Below are positions 1-8,311 of a DNA stretch of 64,000 nt, one piece after another. The position numbers and the translations under genes were made by a program. Numbering within the stretch: the first letter of the stretch is position 1; each line of letters begins with the position of its first letter. Below the pieces are notes generated by a model. The model was not told the DNA's origin. It worked only from the letters and a program-made list of their open reading frames with translations, and ran no database searches. Source of the stretch: G963422745 sp965214285 (GTDB lineage Bacteria > Actinomycetota > Acidimicrobiia > Acidimicrobiales > Aldehydirespiratoraceae); NCBI GenBank assembly GCA_965214285.1, contig OZ243946.1:2294001-2358000 (forward strand), given 5' to 3'.

Positions 1-1052
1 ACCGACTTGGCCCAGGCGTCGTCGCTGAGCTTCAGGTTGCGGTTCGTCTGGAAGGCATCGACCCCGCCCGCCTCGGCGCGGATGCGAATCAGGCCGGTGT
101 AGATGCTGCGGGAGCGGTCTGCTACCACGCCCTTGTAGAGCAGGTTGGACGTGGTGTGGGCGGCCACGTGGTCCTGGTAGGTGCGGAAGTCCAGGGTCTG
201 GTCGGCATCGGCGAAGTAGACGCCGATCAGGTCGCCGTGGGCGCCGTGGCCCACCAGCCGGGTGTCGGCGCGGCTGCGCGAGCTCGCGCCGCCGAACGCT
301 GCCGTCGCGGCGCTGATCGTGGCATCGCGGCCAGCCGTGGCGAGCTGCGAGCCGATCTGGGTGGCGCTGCGCCCGAGGGCCTGCACGTTGAGGTAGCCGA
401 GACGGCCCGAGTCCGCGACCTCGAGCTCGGTGGTCGGGCACACCAGCAGCTCCGAGCCGTCGCAGGTCTGCAGGTCGACGACTCTCGCCTCGGCATTGGC
501 GCCGACCCGCACGAACAGCCGCCCGAAGCTCGCCGTGCTCGCGCCGCTGCTGTGGTTGGCGACCACCAGCGGGGCGCTGAGCCGCACGCCGGATGGCACG
601 TCGATCAGCAGCGGCTCAGGGGCGAAGGCGTCGTTGAGGAGCGTGAACCAGTCGCCGCTGGCGGCGCTGAGCGAGCCGAGCAGGGCCTCTCCGTCGGGGT
701 GGTCGGCGGCACTGCCGACGCTGACGCCCGCGTCAACGGTCTCCGCGGTGAGGTCGATGCCGACGACCCGCCCGTTCACGCAGCGGACGACGCCTGCGGG
801 TCGGCCCACGGCGTCGAGCACGGCGCTCTCGGCTCTGGCGGTGGGGTGCTGTGTGGGCGATTCCTGGTGCTGGGCGGACGGGGCGAAGGCGTCGAGGTCG
901 AAGTCGTCGATGCTGCTGTAGCGCCACTCCTCCTGGGCGGTGCTGGGAGGCGTGGCCGCGGCGAAGGCCTCCGCCGCCTCGGTCCGCCGCGAGGCGAGCC
1001 ACTCAGGGCCGCCGAGTGCCCGGGCTTGTGTTGGCGAGAACGCTGAGGGCAC
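1..1052 (-). CDS. sufD: SufD, Fe-S cluster assembly scaffold subunit (3' end outside window)
   Basis: Component of the SufBCD complex that builds Fe-S clusters in the cytoplasm. The minus-strand frame is open from a GTG at 1052 through the left edge, about 350 residues. It reads as the SufD beta-helix, with the family signature HTTSNLLYKG followed by RSRSIYTGLIRI and DAFQTNRNL near the left edge, and an N-terminal region containing EEWRYSS. The GTG start lies just before the conserved GGPEWL segment and has a GGTAGG-like site upstream; an internal start is possible. SufB lies on the same strand at 6744-8171, but unrelated genes separate the two, which is unusual because sufB and sufD are normally adjacent. 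sufC and sufS are presumably beyond the left edge. Confidence 0.93.
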   Translation of the reverse strand, partial: MPSAFSPTQARALGGPEWLASRRTEAAEAFAAATPPSTAQEEWRYSSIDDFDLDAFAPSAQHQESPTQHPTARAESAVLDAVGRPAGVVRCVNGRVVGIDLTAETVDAGVSVGSAADHPDGEALLGSLSAASGDWFTLLNDAFAPEPLLIDVPSGVRLSAPLVVANHSSGASTASFGRLFVRVGANAEARVVDLQTCDGSELLVCPTTELEVADSGRLGYLNVQALGRSATQIGSQLATAGRDATISAATAAFGGASSRSRADTRLVGHGAHGDLIGVYFADADQTLDFRTYQDHVAAHTTSNLLYKGVVADRSRSIYTGLIRIRAEAGGVDAFQTNRNLKLSDDAWAKS

Positions 1053-1156
1053 GAGGGCCAATCCTACCGAGCCGCTTCGGGCCGCCCACCGGATCGGGCC
1101 TGCAGATCACCCCGCCGGCGACGACAGTCGCGGGCGCAGGGCCCGCATCGCCCGGC

Positions 1157-1603
1157 TCAGCGTTCGCGGTAGCGCCTGCGGAAGTAGTCGCCGAGCCCCT
1201 CGCCGCCCTGGCCCCCGCCCTTGCCGCGCTTCTTCTGCGAGCCCTTGCCCTTGGCCCGGCCCTTGGCGCCGCGGGGGCGGCCCTTGCGTGCCTGGCGCGC
1301 CCGCTCGGCCTCTACCTCGGCGACGGCCGAAGGCACGGCTTCGTTGATGATGTCCTCGGCGGCATCGAGCAGGGCGGCGATCGAGTCATCCTGGCCGAGC
1401 GTCTCGGGCTCGGGCGGGGTCTCCGGCGTGACCAGCGATCCGTACGACCAGTTCACGTCCGCCATGCGCCGGGTGTACTTGGGGCAGTCCTCAGGGCAGC
1501 GCCAGGGCGCCTCGGGGGCCAGGTCGAGGTCGCACTTGCGCACCGTGTCGCCGTTGGCGTAGGTCCGCGACTCGAAGTGCTTGCAGTCCTGGCGCATCGG
1601 CAT
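1157..1603 (-). CDS. Small Cys-containing protein of unknown function
   Basis: 148 residues from the ATG at 1603, chosen because a GGGGG ribosome site precedes it and the longer frame upstream runs through a vapBC remnant. The N-terminal half has three closely spaced cysteines (KCDLDLAPEAPWRCPEDCPKY) plus an earlier DCKHF, suggesting a metal- or cluster-binding knuckle. The C-terminal half has an acidic helix and then a Lys/Arg/Gly-rich tail ending DYFRRRYRER, likely to bind nucleic acid. The position directly upstream of sufD suggests co-transcription. I do not recognise a named family. Existence is supported by codon-position GC bias and the conserved-looking Cys spacing; function is unknown. 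Confidence 0.7.
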   Translation of the reverse strand: MPMRQDCKHFESRTYANGDTVRKCDLDLAPEAPWRCPEDCPKYTRRMADVNWSYGSLVTPETPPEPETLGQDDSIAALLDAAEDIINEAVPSAVAEVEAERARQARKGRPRGAKGRAKGKGSQKKRGKGGGQGGEGLGDYFRRRYRER

Positions 1604-1667
1604 GCCCCCATTGTGCCAAACGCAGGCCCAAGTGCACGGAACCCGCGCCGAGTGCCTCAGAGAGGCG

Positions 1668-1746
1668 TCATGCGACAGCGACGTCGGTCCTGGAGAGTTC
1701 GCGGAAGAGGACCGACACGACGGCTGGAGGTGTCGACGACGTTCAC
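1668..1746 (-). pseudogene. vapC toxin remnant (frameshifted N-terminus)
   Basis: A GTG at 1746 overlaps the TGA of the preceding antitoxin remnant (GTGA), as in intact vapBC operons. It reads MNVVDTSS, the PIN-domain start with its first catalytic Asp. After a one-base shift the frame continues VVSVLFRELSRTDVAVA before a TGA at 1668-1670. VapC proteins are about 130 residues, so only the first sixth survives and it is frameshifted. The PIN-start identification is from family knowledge; the shift is seen in the sequence. Confidence 0.7.
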
Positions 1747-1871
1747 GCTGGAAGGCCGTCCTGGTCGTATCCGAGGATGTCATCGGGATGCCTGTCATCG
1801 AGGAGCGGGAGGCGATCGAAGCGTTCCAGAATGTCGCTGAGACCGCGGTCGTTCTTGATGTTCAGGGCCAT
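1743..1871 (-). pseudogene. vapB-type antitoxin remnant with internal deletion
   Basis: This 42-codon frame starts MALNIKN, the classic VapB (Rv0623/PSK type) N-terminus. It jumps directly to ILERFDRLPLLDDRHPDD and ILGYDQDGLPA, the usual C-terminus of the same family. About 30-40 central residues, including most of the ribbon-helix-helix region, are missing. It is followed by a GTGA-overlapping vapC remnant. The module looks like a dead toxin-antitoxin pair left in the insertion between sufB and sufD. A short functional peptide cannot be excluded but is unlikely. Confidence 0.75.
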
Positions 1872-1934
1872 AGGGAGAAATCTAGCTGCGTTCTAGACAG
1901 GCGCTTCGGGCTGCGGGGCGCGGGTCGTGGACCC

Positions 1935-3785
1935 CTAATGCTTCCAGTAGTAGAACGTCACCGTCTCGCCATAGCTCGCCGTGGTGCCGGCGCTGGGCTG
2001 TTGATCCAGGACTTGGCCGTCTGGGTTGTTCGAGTTGCTGGTGAAACTGGCCTGGGCATTGGGCACCAGGCCGAGATCGGTCAGCGCCTGCTCTGCATCG
2101 TCCTTCTGCATGCCGATCAGGTTGGGCACGGTCGGGTTCGGGTCGAAGTAGCGGTGGACGGTCATGGTCACCGTCGAGCCGTGCTCCACCTGGTCGCCGG
2201 TGACGCTGGTGGCACCCGGCGACTGGGCGCCGATCCAGCCGTCGAGGTCGGGCCTGGTGGTGCGCGGGAACTCGATGATCTCCCAGACCAGCCCGGCGTC
2301 GGTGATCTTCTTCTTCGCGCCGTCGAGGTCGAAGGCAGCCGGGTCGTTCCAGGCGCCCGACACCTTGGGGACATCGACCTTGGGCCGCGGAGCGTAGGCG
2401 TAGTAGTTGAAGGTGACGGTCTCGCCCGCGTCGAGCTCGGCGCCGTCGGAGGGGGACTGGCTGTAGATGTCGCCGTCGAGGCTCTGGTCGTGTGTGGTCG
2501 TCGCCACGGCATCGGGCACCAGCCCGACGTGGCGTATCGCCGCCTCCGCCTCGTCCTTGTCGAAGCCGGTCGTGCTGGTGAGCACGTCGGGGACGGTGAC
2601 CTTGCCCGTCGCGGCCTGGTACTCGTAGTAGTCGAAGCTCACCGTGCTGCCCTCGTCCACCGTGGTGCCGGAGGCGGGCGTCTGCGAGAACACCGTCTGG
2701 TCCCTCGACTGGTCCGCGGTGGTACTCGCCGTGCCGTCGGCGACCAACCCGGCATCGCTGAGCGCCGTCTCGGCGTCGGCCTTGGTCTCGTCGATCAGGT
2801 TCGGCACCGTGACCTGGGGCGGGGCGGTGTAAGTGCCGTAGGTGAAAGCGACAGTGGAACCCACAGCGACCTGGGTGCCCGCCGCGGGGTTCTGGGTCTG
2901 CACCTTGTCGTCCTCAGCCGGGTCGCTCACCGCCACCGACGTTGCGTCGGCAACCAGCCCGGCGTCGCTGAGCGCCGTCTCGGCGTCGGCCTTGGTCTCG
3001 TCGATCAGGTTCGGCACCGTGACCTGGGGCGGGGCGGTGTAAGTGCCGTAGGTGAAAGCGACAGTGGAGCCCACAGCGACCTGGGTGCCGGCCGCGGGGT
3101 TCTGGGTCTGCACCTTGTCGTCCTCAGCCGGGTCGCTCACCGCCACCGACGTTGCGTCGGCAACCAGCCCGGCGTCAGTGAGCGCCGTCTCGGCGTCGGC
3201 CTTGGCCTGGCCCGCCAGGTCAGGCACGGCGACCTGGACGGGGGCGACGGTGGTGGTGGTCGTGGTGGTGGTGGTCGTCGTAGTTGTCGTGGTGGTCGGC
3301 GGTGGGCTTGTCGTCGTCGTGGTGGTGGCGGTGGTGGTCGGCGGCGGCGTAGAAGTGGTCGTGGTCGTCGTGGTGGTGGTCGTCGTGGTGGTCGTGGCGG
3401 GCGGCGCTGTCGTGGTCGTCGTTGCAGCCGTCGTAGTGGTCGTCGGCGCTGTCGTGGTCGTCGTCGTTGCAGCCGTCGTGGTGGTGGTCGGTCGGGCCGT
3501 CGTCGTCGTGGTGGTGGTCGTGGCCGGAGCCGCCGTTGTTGTGGTGGTCGGCTCTTCTGTCGTGGTCGGCCCAGCGGCTGTGCCGGCAGGCGCCTCCTCG
3601 GTCGTGGTCGGCGCAGCCGAGGTGGTGGCAGGCGCCTCCTCGGCTAGCTGTGACGAGAGCTCGACAATGTCTTCAGGCTCTGGGTCGGACCCCCCCCCGT
3701 CGAGAAGCACGGCACCTGCGAGAACGACGCCCGCCAGCACGGTCCCGCCGACCGCCAGCACGACGTTGCGCCCCATGGGGTTCAT
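1935..3785 (-). CDS. Membrane-anchored PASTA-repeat protein with Thr-rich stalk
   Basis: 616 residues from the ATG at 3785 (MNPMGRN). There is one membrane segment at about residues 6-28, a short acidic stretch, then a very Thr-rich low-complexity stalk to about residue 180, and then six PASTA domains of about 65-75 residues. The PASTA domains begin VAVPDL, VTVPNL (twice), VTVPDV, VDVPKV and PTVPNL. PASTA domains bind muropeptides or beta-lactams in Ser/Thr kinases and penicillin-binding proteins. Here there is no kinase or transpeptidase domain, so the protein probably displays PASTA modules on the cell wall as an envelope sensor or structural protein. Repeats 1-3 are encoded by a recent 210-bp tandem duplication. 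The Thr stalk is a candidate for O-glycosylation (inference). Confidence 0.85.
   Translation of the reverse strand: MNPMGRNVVLAVGGTVLAGVVLAGAVLLDGGGSDPEPEDIVELSSQLAEEAPATTSAAPTTTEEAPAGTAAGPTTTEEPTTTTTAAPATTTTTTTTARPTTTTTAATTTTTTAPTTTTTAATTTTTAPPATTTTTTTTTTTTTTSTPPPTTTATTTTTTSPPPTTTTTTTTTTTTTTTTVAPVQVAVPDLAGQAKADAETALTDAGLVADATSVAVSDPAEDDKVQTQNPAAGTQVAVGSTVAFTYGTYTAPPQVTVPNLIDETKADAETALSDAGLVADATSVAVSDPAEDDKVQTQNPAAGTQVAVGSTVAFTYGTYTAPPQVTVPNLIDETKADAETALSDAGLVADGTASTTADQSRDQTVFSQTPASGTTVDEGSTVSFDYYEYQAATGKVTVPDVLTSTTGFDKDEAEAAIRHVGLVPDAVATTTHDQSLDGDIYSQSPSDGAELDAGETVTFNYYAYAPRPKVDVPKVSGAWNDPAAFDLDGAKKKITDAGLVWEIIEFPRTTRPDLDGWIGAQSPGATSVTGDQVEHGSTVTMTVHRYFDPNPTVPNLIGMQKDDAEQALTDLGLVPNAQASFTSNSNNPDGQVLDQQPSAGTTASYGETVTFYYWKH
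2747..3215 (-). repeat. 210-bp tandem repeat inside the PASTA gene
   Basis: The sequence beginning at 2758 recurs at 2968 with only a few differences, and a third partial copy begins at 3178, giving a 210-bp period. 210 is a multiple of three and equals one 70-residue PASTA module. Near identity at the DNA level indicates recent duplication or ongoing gene conversion, so module number may vary between strains. Confidence 0.9.
3242..3560 (-). repeat. Thr-codon minisatellite encoding the PASTA protein stalk
   Basis: Plus-strand runs of gtcgtggtggtggtcgtc correspond to ACN threonine codons on the coding strand, broken by APPATT and PPPTT spacers. Simple-sequence DNA of this type expands and contracts by slippage, so stalk length is probably variable. 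A shorter version of the same codon run encodes the linker of the CapA-like protein near 12278-12325. Confidence 0.85.
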
Positions 3786-4098
3786 GGCGGACCACGATAG
3801 AGGTTCCGCCCGTCGGGGAGCCACACTTCGGCCGAGAACCTGACCAGCGGCCCGCCGAGGGCGTGGCGGTTCAGGACATCGGCAAGGGATGCGTCAGGAC
3901 ATCGCAGAATGCAAGGCGGCGATGATGGGCGACCTCGAAGCGTCGTGCGATCGTCTCGTCGGTTGTCCTCGAGAGGTGGTCCTGGCCGAGACCGCCCGCT
4001 TCTGCGAGGCGTCTGGCGTGGGGGGTCGAGGCTGGTGGTCCGCTGGCGGGCCGAGGGCGACGCGGCATTCGAGCCGCGGTCTGGGGGCCGCAGGGGTG
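3786..4098. other. Spacer with no supported gene
   Basis: This interval lies between the PASTA gene start and the 119-bp repeat array. Several overlapping frames of 80-130 codons are open on both strands, but none shows a recognisable motif, a good ribosome site or a family match. I treat them as high-GC chance frames. It should contain the PASTA gene promoter; I see no convincing -35/-10 pair. Confidence 0.5.
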
Positions 4099-4590
4099 CC
4101 GCGGGCATGGCGGCTGCGGCCCACAGTCTCCGCCTTCTGAACACGCATCGAGAGTGTCACACCCCGTGAATAGGGTCCGTTTCATGCACGATCTCTTGAT
4201 TCCGCCTGGGGCTTCGGCCCTCGGCATGGCGGCTGTGACCCGCAGTCTCCGCCTTCTGAACACGCATCGAGAGTGTCACACCCCGTGAATAGGGTCCGTT
4301 TCATGCACGATCTCTTGATTCCGCCTGGGGCTTCGGCCTTCGGCATGGCGGCTGTGGCCCGCAGTCTCCGCCTTCTGAACACGCATCGAGAGTGTCACAC
4401 CCCGTGAATAGGGTCCGTTTCATGCACGATCTCTTGATTCCGCCTGGGGATTTGGCCCTCGGCCTGGCGGCTGCGGCCCGCAGTCTCCGCCTTCTGAACA
4501 CGCATAGAGAGTGTCACACCCCGTGAATAGGGTCCGTCTCATGCACGATCTCTTGATTCCGCCTGGGGCTTCGGCCTTCGGCATGGCGGC
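4099..4590 (+). repeat. 119-bp tandem repeats carrying a promoter/start-codon leader
   Basis: Near-identical units put an ATG at 4184, 4303, 4422 and 4541, exactly 119 bp apart. A partial copy of the unit end precedes them from about 4099. Each unit has a TAGGGT hexamer seven bases before the ATG and then MHDLLIPPGASA. This mirrors the layout and wording of the start of the HNH gene at 4756 (TAGGGT, seven bases, ATG, then MNALSNPSEASA). The first three units encode 34-residue frames ending HRECHTP; the last runs on to 4759. The array looks like repeated copies of a leaderless start region placed upstream of the HNH gene. Confidence 0.85.
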
Positions 4591-4719
4591 TCCGGCCGTT
4601 GGTCTGGCCGGCCGGGGCGGGGGTTTGGCCGGTCTGGGCGACGGCGCGGCCGGAGGCCCCGCCGCAGGAATCGGAAGGCTCAATCTGCAGCGTTTCTCAG
4701 CCGCTTTCATGGACAGGTG

Positions 4720-4748
4720 TTGCAACTGTCACAGCGTGCCGATAGGGT
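4720..4748 (+). promoter_or_regulatory. Promoter of the DUF222/HNH gene (leaderless)
   Basis: TTGCAA (4720-4725), a 17-bp spacer and TAGGGT (4743-4748) match the actinobacterial housekeeping pattern with a TANNNT -10. The ATG at 4756 begins seven bases after the -10, where transcription would start, so the mRNA is predicted to be leaderless. No ribosome-binding site is present before the ATG, which agrees. Confidence 0.6.
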
Positions 4749-4755
4749 GTGCAGC

Positions 4756-6528
4756 ATGAACGCTCTCTCGAACCCGTCCGAGGCTTCGGCCCTCGATCCC
4801 GCTGGCCCAGCGGCTGATCCGGCCGCCCCGGCCCTCGATCCCGCTGGCCTGGCCGCCGCTCCGGCAGACAAGGCTGGCGGTCGAGCCGGTGACGCCCACG
4901 GCTTGACCCTGCCTCCCGATGGCCGGGCCGGTGCGGCCAATGGTCCGGGCGGTGGCCAGTCCGCCACGCCAGCCGATGGCCGGGCTGGCGCTCAGGCTGG
5001 TGCCGGCGGGGATGCGGTGGCGTTGTTCGGCCGGGCTGAGAGTCTGGTGCGTCAGGTGAGGCCTGGCGGGCGCTCGTTGGGGGAGCTGCGAGCCGCGGCT
5101 GGGGCGGCGAAGAGCTTGCAGGGGAGTCTGGACGCGGCGATGTGTGACATCACCGCGGAGATGGCGGCGTTGACCACCCCGGGCCGCGCTGCTGGGGTGA
5201 TCTCAGAACAAACCGGCAAGTCCAAGCGCGACGCCAGCCGGTTGGCCAAGGTCGCCCAAGGCCTGGCCTCTATGCCGAACACGAAGAAGAGGCTCGCTGA
5301 GGGCGGTTTCACGATCGACCACGCGGCTGCGCTGGTCGACACCGCGCAGACCGCCGGGGCTTCCGCGGTCGACAATGACGAGGCGCTGTTGGGCATGGCT
5401 GAGTCGAAGCCTGCGGATGTGTTTGCGGGTGACGCCAAGCGGGCCGAGTTGAAGGCCAGCCGGGATCGTGGTGAGGCTGAGCTGAAGCGTCAGCGCAAGG
5501 CCCGCAAGGCCAGCCTGGGCAAGGATCGTGATTCGGGGATGGGGATCTTGCACGCCGAGCTGGACCCGGTCAGCCACGGCCTGCTCGCCCAGGCCCTAGA
5601 GACCCATGCGGACAGGCTGTGGCGCACCGACAGCAAAGCCGGCACCACCGCCAGCCGCACCGGGTCCCAGCGGATGGCCGATGCGCTGCTGGAGACGATC
5701 ACCGGCCTCGACGCGCTCACCCACCAGCCCCTCCCCGCCACCAGCAGCGGCGGCAAGGGCAGCGGGCGGCCGCAGTTGATCATCACCGCAGACATCGGCC
5801 TCTTCGACGGAGCGAACCCCCACGGGGCATGCGAGATCCCCGGCACCGGCCCCGTCCCGCCCGCCATCCTCGAGCGGCTGTCGCCCGACACCGCGGTGGC
5901 GGGCATGATCTTCGCAGGTGACGGCCGCGCTCTGTGGCTCGGCACCTCCACCCGCACCCCGAATGCCGCACAGCGGCTCGCCATCGCGGTGCGCGACAAG
6001 GGCTGCGTCCGCTGCGGCGCCCCCATTCACATGGCAGACATCCACCACATCGTCGAATGGGAGAACGGCGGGCCCACCGACATCGACAACCTCCAAGCAC
6101 TCTGCGGGCCCTGCCACCGCCAACACCACCACGACCAAGACCAAAAAGCAGGCCGCCAACCCCGCCGCCGCAAGCCCGCCAACAAGAACAGCAAGAACCG
6201 CAAGATCAACGGCAACGGCAGCGCCGGTGGGACTCAGGGCACCATCGCCATGACCAGCGGCCGCAGCATCCAACACCGCATCCCCGTCAGCCAGATCCCC
6301 AGCCCGACCAGCACCAACCGCAACCCCCGCGAGAGCCAGAACCGGCAAGGCCGGACCACCGTCGGCTGCAGCCCCGGCGCGACCGGCAACAGCAGCATCG
6401 TCTCAGCCAAGAACCTCAGCCCGACCGGCGCAACCGGCAACCGGGATGGCGGAGCAAGCCACCGCATCGCCGCAGGCAAGACCCCCTCCGCTGGCGGAAC
6501 CCGCAGCCGGGACGGCCCCGACCCCTAA
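4756..6528 (+). CDS. DUF222 / 13E12-repeat family HNH endonuclease
   Basis: 590 residues. The N-terminus is Ala/Gly/Pro-rich and low-complexity (to about residue 90), followed by a DUF222-type helical domain. A C-terminal HNH domain lies at about residues 415-460, with CVRCGAPIHMADIHHIVEWE, then NLQALCGPCHRQHHH supplying the two zinc-type CxxC pairs and catalytic histidines. A Lys/Asn/Arg-rich tail of about 130 residues follows and is divergent. Proteins of this family are abundant and often multicopy in actinobacteria, where they behave like mobile or repetitive genes; a biological role is not established. The gene sits between sufB and sufD on the opposite strand, behind a tandem array resembling its own start. 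The tail is AC-rich and unlike its neighbours. Confidence 0.9.
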   Translation: MNALSNPSEASALDPAGPAADPAAPALDPAGLAAAPADKAGGRAGDAHGLTLPPDGRAGAANGPGGGQSATPADGRAGAQAGAGGDAVALFGRAESLVRQVRPGGRSLGELRAAAGAAKSLQGSLDAAMCDITAEMAALTTPGRAAGVISEQTGKSKRDASRLAKVAQGLASMPNTKKRLAEGGFTIDHAAALVDTAQTAGASAVDNDEALLGMAESKPADVFAGDAKRAELKASRDRGEAELKRQRKARKASLGKDRDSGMGILHAELDPVSHGLLAQALETHADRLWRTDSKAGTTASRTGSQRMADALLETITGLDALTHQPLPATSSGGKGSGRPQLIITADIGLFDGANPHGACEIPGTGPVPPAILERLSPDTAVAGMIFAGDGRALWLGTSTRTPNAAQRLAIAVRDKGCVRCGAPIHMADIHHIVEWENGGPTDIDNLQALCGPCHRQHHHDQDQKAGRQPRRRKPANKNSKNRKINGNGSAGGTQGTIAMTSGRSIQHRIPVSQIPSPTSTNRNPRESQNRQGRTTVGCSPGATGNSSIVSAKNLSPTGATGNRDGGASHRIAAGKTPSAGGTRSRDGPDP

Positions 6529-6743
6529 CGCCCCCGCCCGGCCGGCATCCGGCGCAACCACCCCGAAGGCCACCGACACGGACCCCGGACAGCCGACCTG
6601 AGCGCCGGCGACAGCAGCGCCAGAAACGCAGGTCGGTGACCCGCATCTTGACAACAGAATAGAGACCAACCGGGGGCGCTCCCCACGGCCGGCGTCGCCC
6701 TCGAGACGGCCCGATCCCCGCCGAGGCAGGGCACAGCCAGCGA

Positions 6744-8171
6744 TCAGCCGACCGAGCCCTCCATCTGCAGCTCGATGAGCCTGCTCCACTCGACCGCGTA
6801 CTCCATGGGCAGCGTGCGCGTGACCGGCTCCACGAAGCCGTTGACGATCATGCCCATCGCCTGCTCCTCGGTGAGCCCGCGGCTCTGCAGGTAGAAGAGC
6901 TGGTCGTCGGCCACCCTGGAGACGGTGGCCTCGTGGCCGACCACGGCGTCGCCCGAGCCGATCTCCATGTAGGGGTAGGTGTCGCTCACCGAGTCGTCGT
7001 CGAGGATCAGGGCGTCGCACTGCACGTGGCTCTTGCAGCCGCTCACGTCGGGCTCCACCCGCACCAGGCCGCGGTACGAGGTGCGCCCGCCGTCCTTGGA
7101 GATCGACTTCGACACGATCTTCGAGGTGGTCTCGGGCGCAGCGTGGGTCATCTTGGCGCCGGTGTCCTGGTGCTGGTTGGCGCCCGCATAGGCGACCGAC
7201 AGCACCTCGCCGGACGCCTTGGGGCCTGCCAGCACCACGGCGGGGTACTTCATGGTGAGCTTCGAGCCGATGTTGCCGTCGATCCACTCCATGTGGCCCT
7301 CGGCCTCCACCCAGGCCCGCTTGGTGACCAGGTTGTAGACGTTGTCGGACCAGTTCTGGATGGTCGTGTAGGTGACCCGCGCCGAGGGCTTGACCACGAT
7401 CTCCACGACCGCCGAGTGCAGCGAGTCCGACGTGTAGGTCGGCGCCGAGCAACCCTCGATGTAGTGAACCTGCGAGCCCTCGTCCGCGATGATCAGGGTG
7501 CGCTCGAACTGGCCCATGTTCTCGGCGTTGATGCGGAAGTAGGCCTGCAGGGGCATGTCGACGTTGACGCCCGGCGGCACGTAGATGAACGACCCGCCCG
7601 ACCAGGCGGCGGAGTTGAGCGCCGAGAACTTGTTGTCGTTCGGCGGGATCACCGTGCCGAAGTACTGCTTGACGAGCTGCGGGTACTCCTTGAGGGCCGT
7701 GTCCATGTCGCAGAACAGCACGCCCTGGGCCTCGAGGTCGTCGCGGTTGCGGTGGTACACCACCTCGCTCTCGTACTGGGCGGTGACCCCGGCGAGGTAC
7801 TTGCGCTCGGCCTCGGGGATGCCCAGCTTCTCGTAGGTGTTCTTGATCGACTCGGGCACGGCGTCCCAGTCATCGCTGAGCTCGTCGGTGGGCTTGATGT
7901 AGTAGTAGATGTCGTCGAAGTCGATGCCGGTCACGTCGCCGCCCCAGGTGGGCAGCGGCCGGCGGCCGAAGCGACGGTGCGACTTCAGGCGGAAGTCGAG
8001 CATCCACTGCGGCTCGCCCTTCAGCCACGACATCTCCCGCAGGATGTCCTCGTCGAGGCCCTTGGTGGGCTTGAAGACGTAGTCCTCCTCGTCGGCCCAG
8101 CCGAGCTGGTACTTGCCGAGGTCGAAACCGAGCTCGGCACCGCTGTCGGTGGCGCTGTCGGTGGCGGTCAC
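6744..8171 (-). CDS. sufB: SufB, Fe-S cluster assembly scaffold
   Basis: 475 residues from a GTG at 8171 with a strong GGGAGGA ribosome site a few bases upstream. SufB forms the SufBC2D scaffold on which Fe-S clusters are assembled. Diagnostic stretches include WMLDFRLKSHRRF near the N-terminus, NDNKFSALNSAAWSGGSFIY, YIEGCSAPTY with the conserved Cys, and a C-terminal MEYAVEWSRLIELQMEGSVG. Length matches the family. It is first on its strand here, suggesting it leads the suf transcription unit, but the HNH gene on the opposite strand interrupts the path to sufD, so co-transcription would be very long or lost. Confidence 0.97.
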   Translation of the reverse strand: MTATDSATDSGAELGFDLGKYQLGWADEEDYVFKPTKGLDEDILREMSWLKGEPQWMLDFRLKSHRRFGRRPLPTWGGDVTGIDFDDIYYYIKPTDELSDDWDAVPESIKNTYEKLGIPEAERKYLAGVTAQYESEVVYHRNRDDLEAQGVLFCDMDTALKEYPQLVKQYFGTVIPPNDNKFSALNSAAWSGGSFIYVPPGVNVDMPLQAYFRINAENMGQFERTLIIADEGSQVHYIEGCSAPTYTSDSLHSAVVEIVVKPSARVTYTTIQNWSDNVYNLVTKRAWVEAEGHMEWIDGNIGSKLTMKYPAVVLAGPKASGEVLSVAYAGANQHQDTGAKMTHAAPETTSKIVSKSISKDGGRTSYRGLVRVEPDVSGCKSHVQCDALILDDDSVSDTYPYMEIGSGDAVVGHEATVSRVADDQLFYLQSRGLTEEQAMGMIVNGFVEPVTRTLPMEYAVEWSRLIELQMEGSVG

Positions 8172-8311
8172 GCTGAGTCCTCCCGGACGATTGGCACTGC
8201 GTTGATCCTAGCGGCTCCGGCGGGCTTTCGCGGCGATGGCGCGGCCCGGCTGCGCAGCCTCGCTCGCCTCGGCCTCTCTCGGCTCAGCCGGGTTGCCTCT
8301 GCGGGATCGCC

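Noticed and set aside
1581..3647. Long plus-strand frame of 688 codons
   Set aside because: It is the antisense shadow of the PASTA gene; its Val-rich and Gly/Arg-rich runs mirror Thr codons and repeats on the minus strand.
4099..4590. CRISPR array in the 119-bp repeats
   Set aside because: The whole unit is repeated with no unique spacers; it is a tandem duplication.
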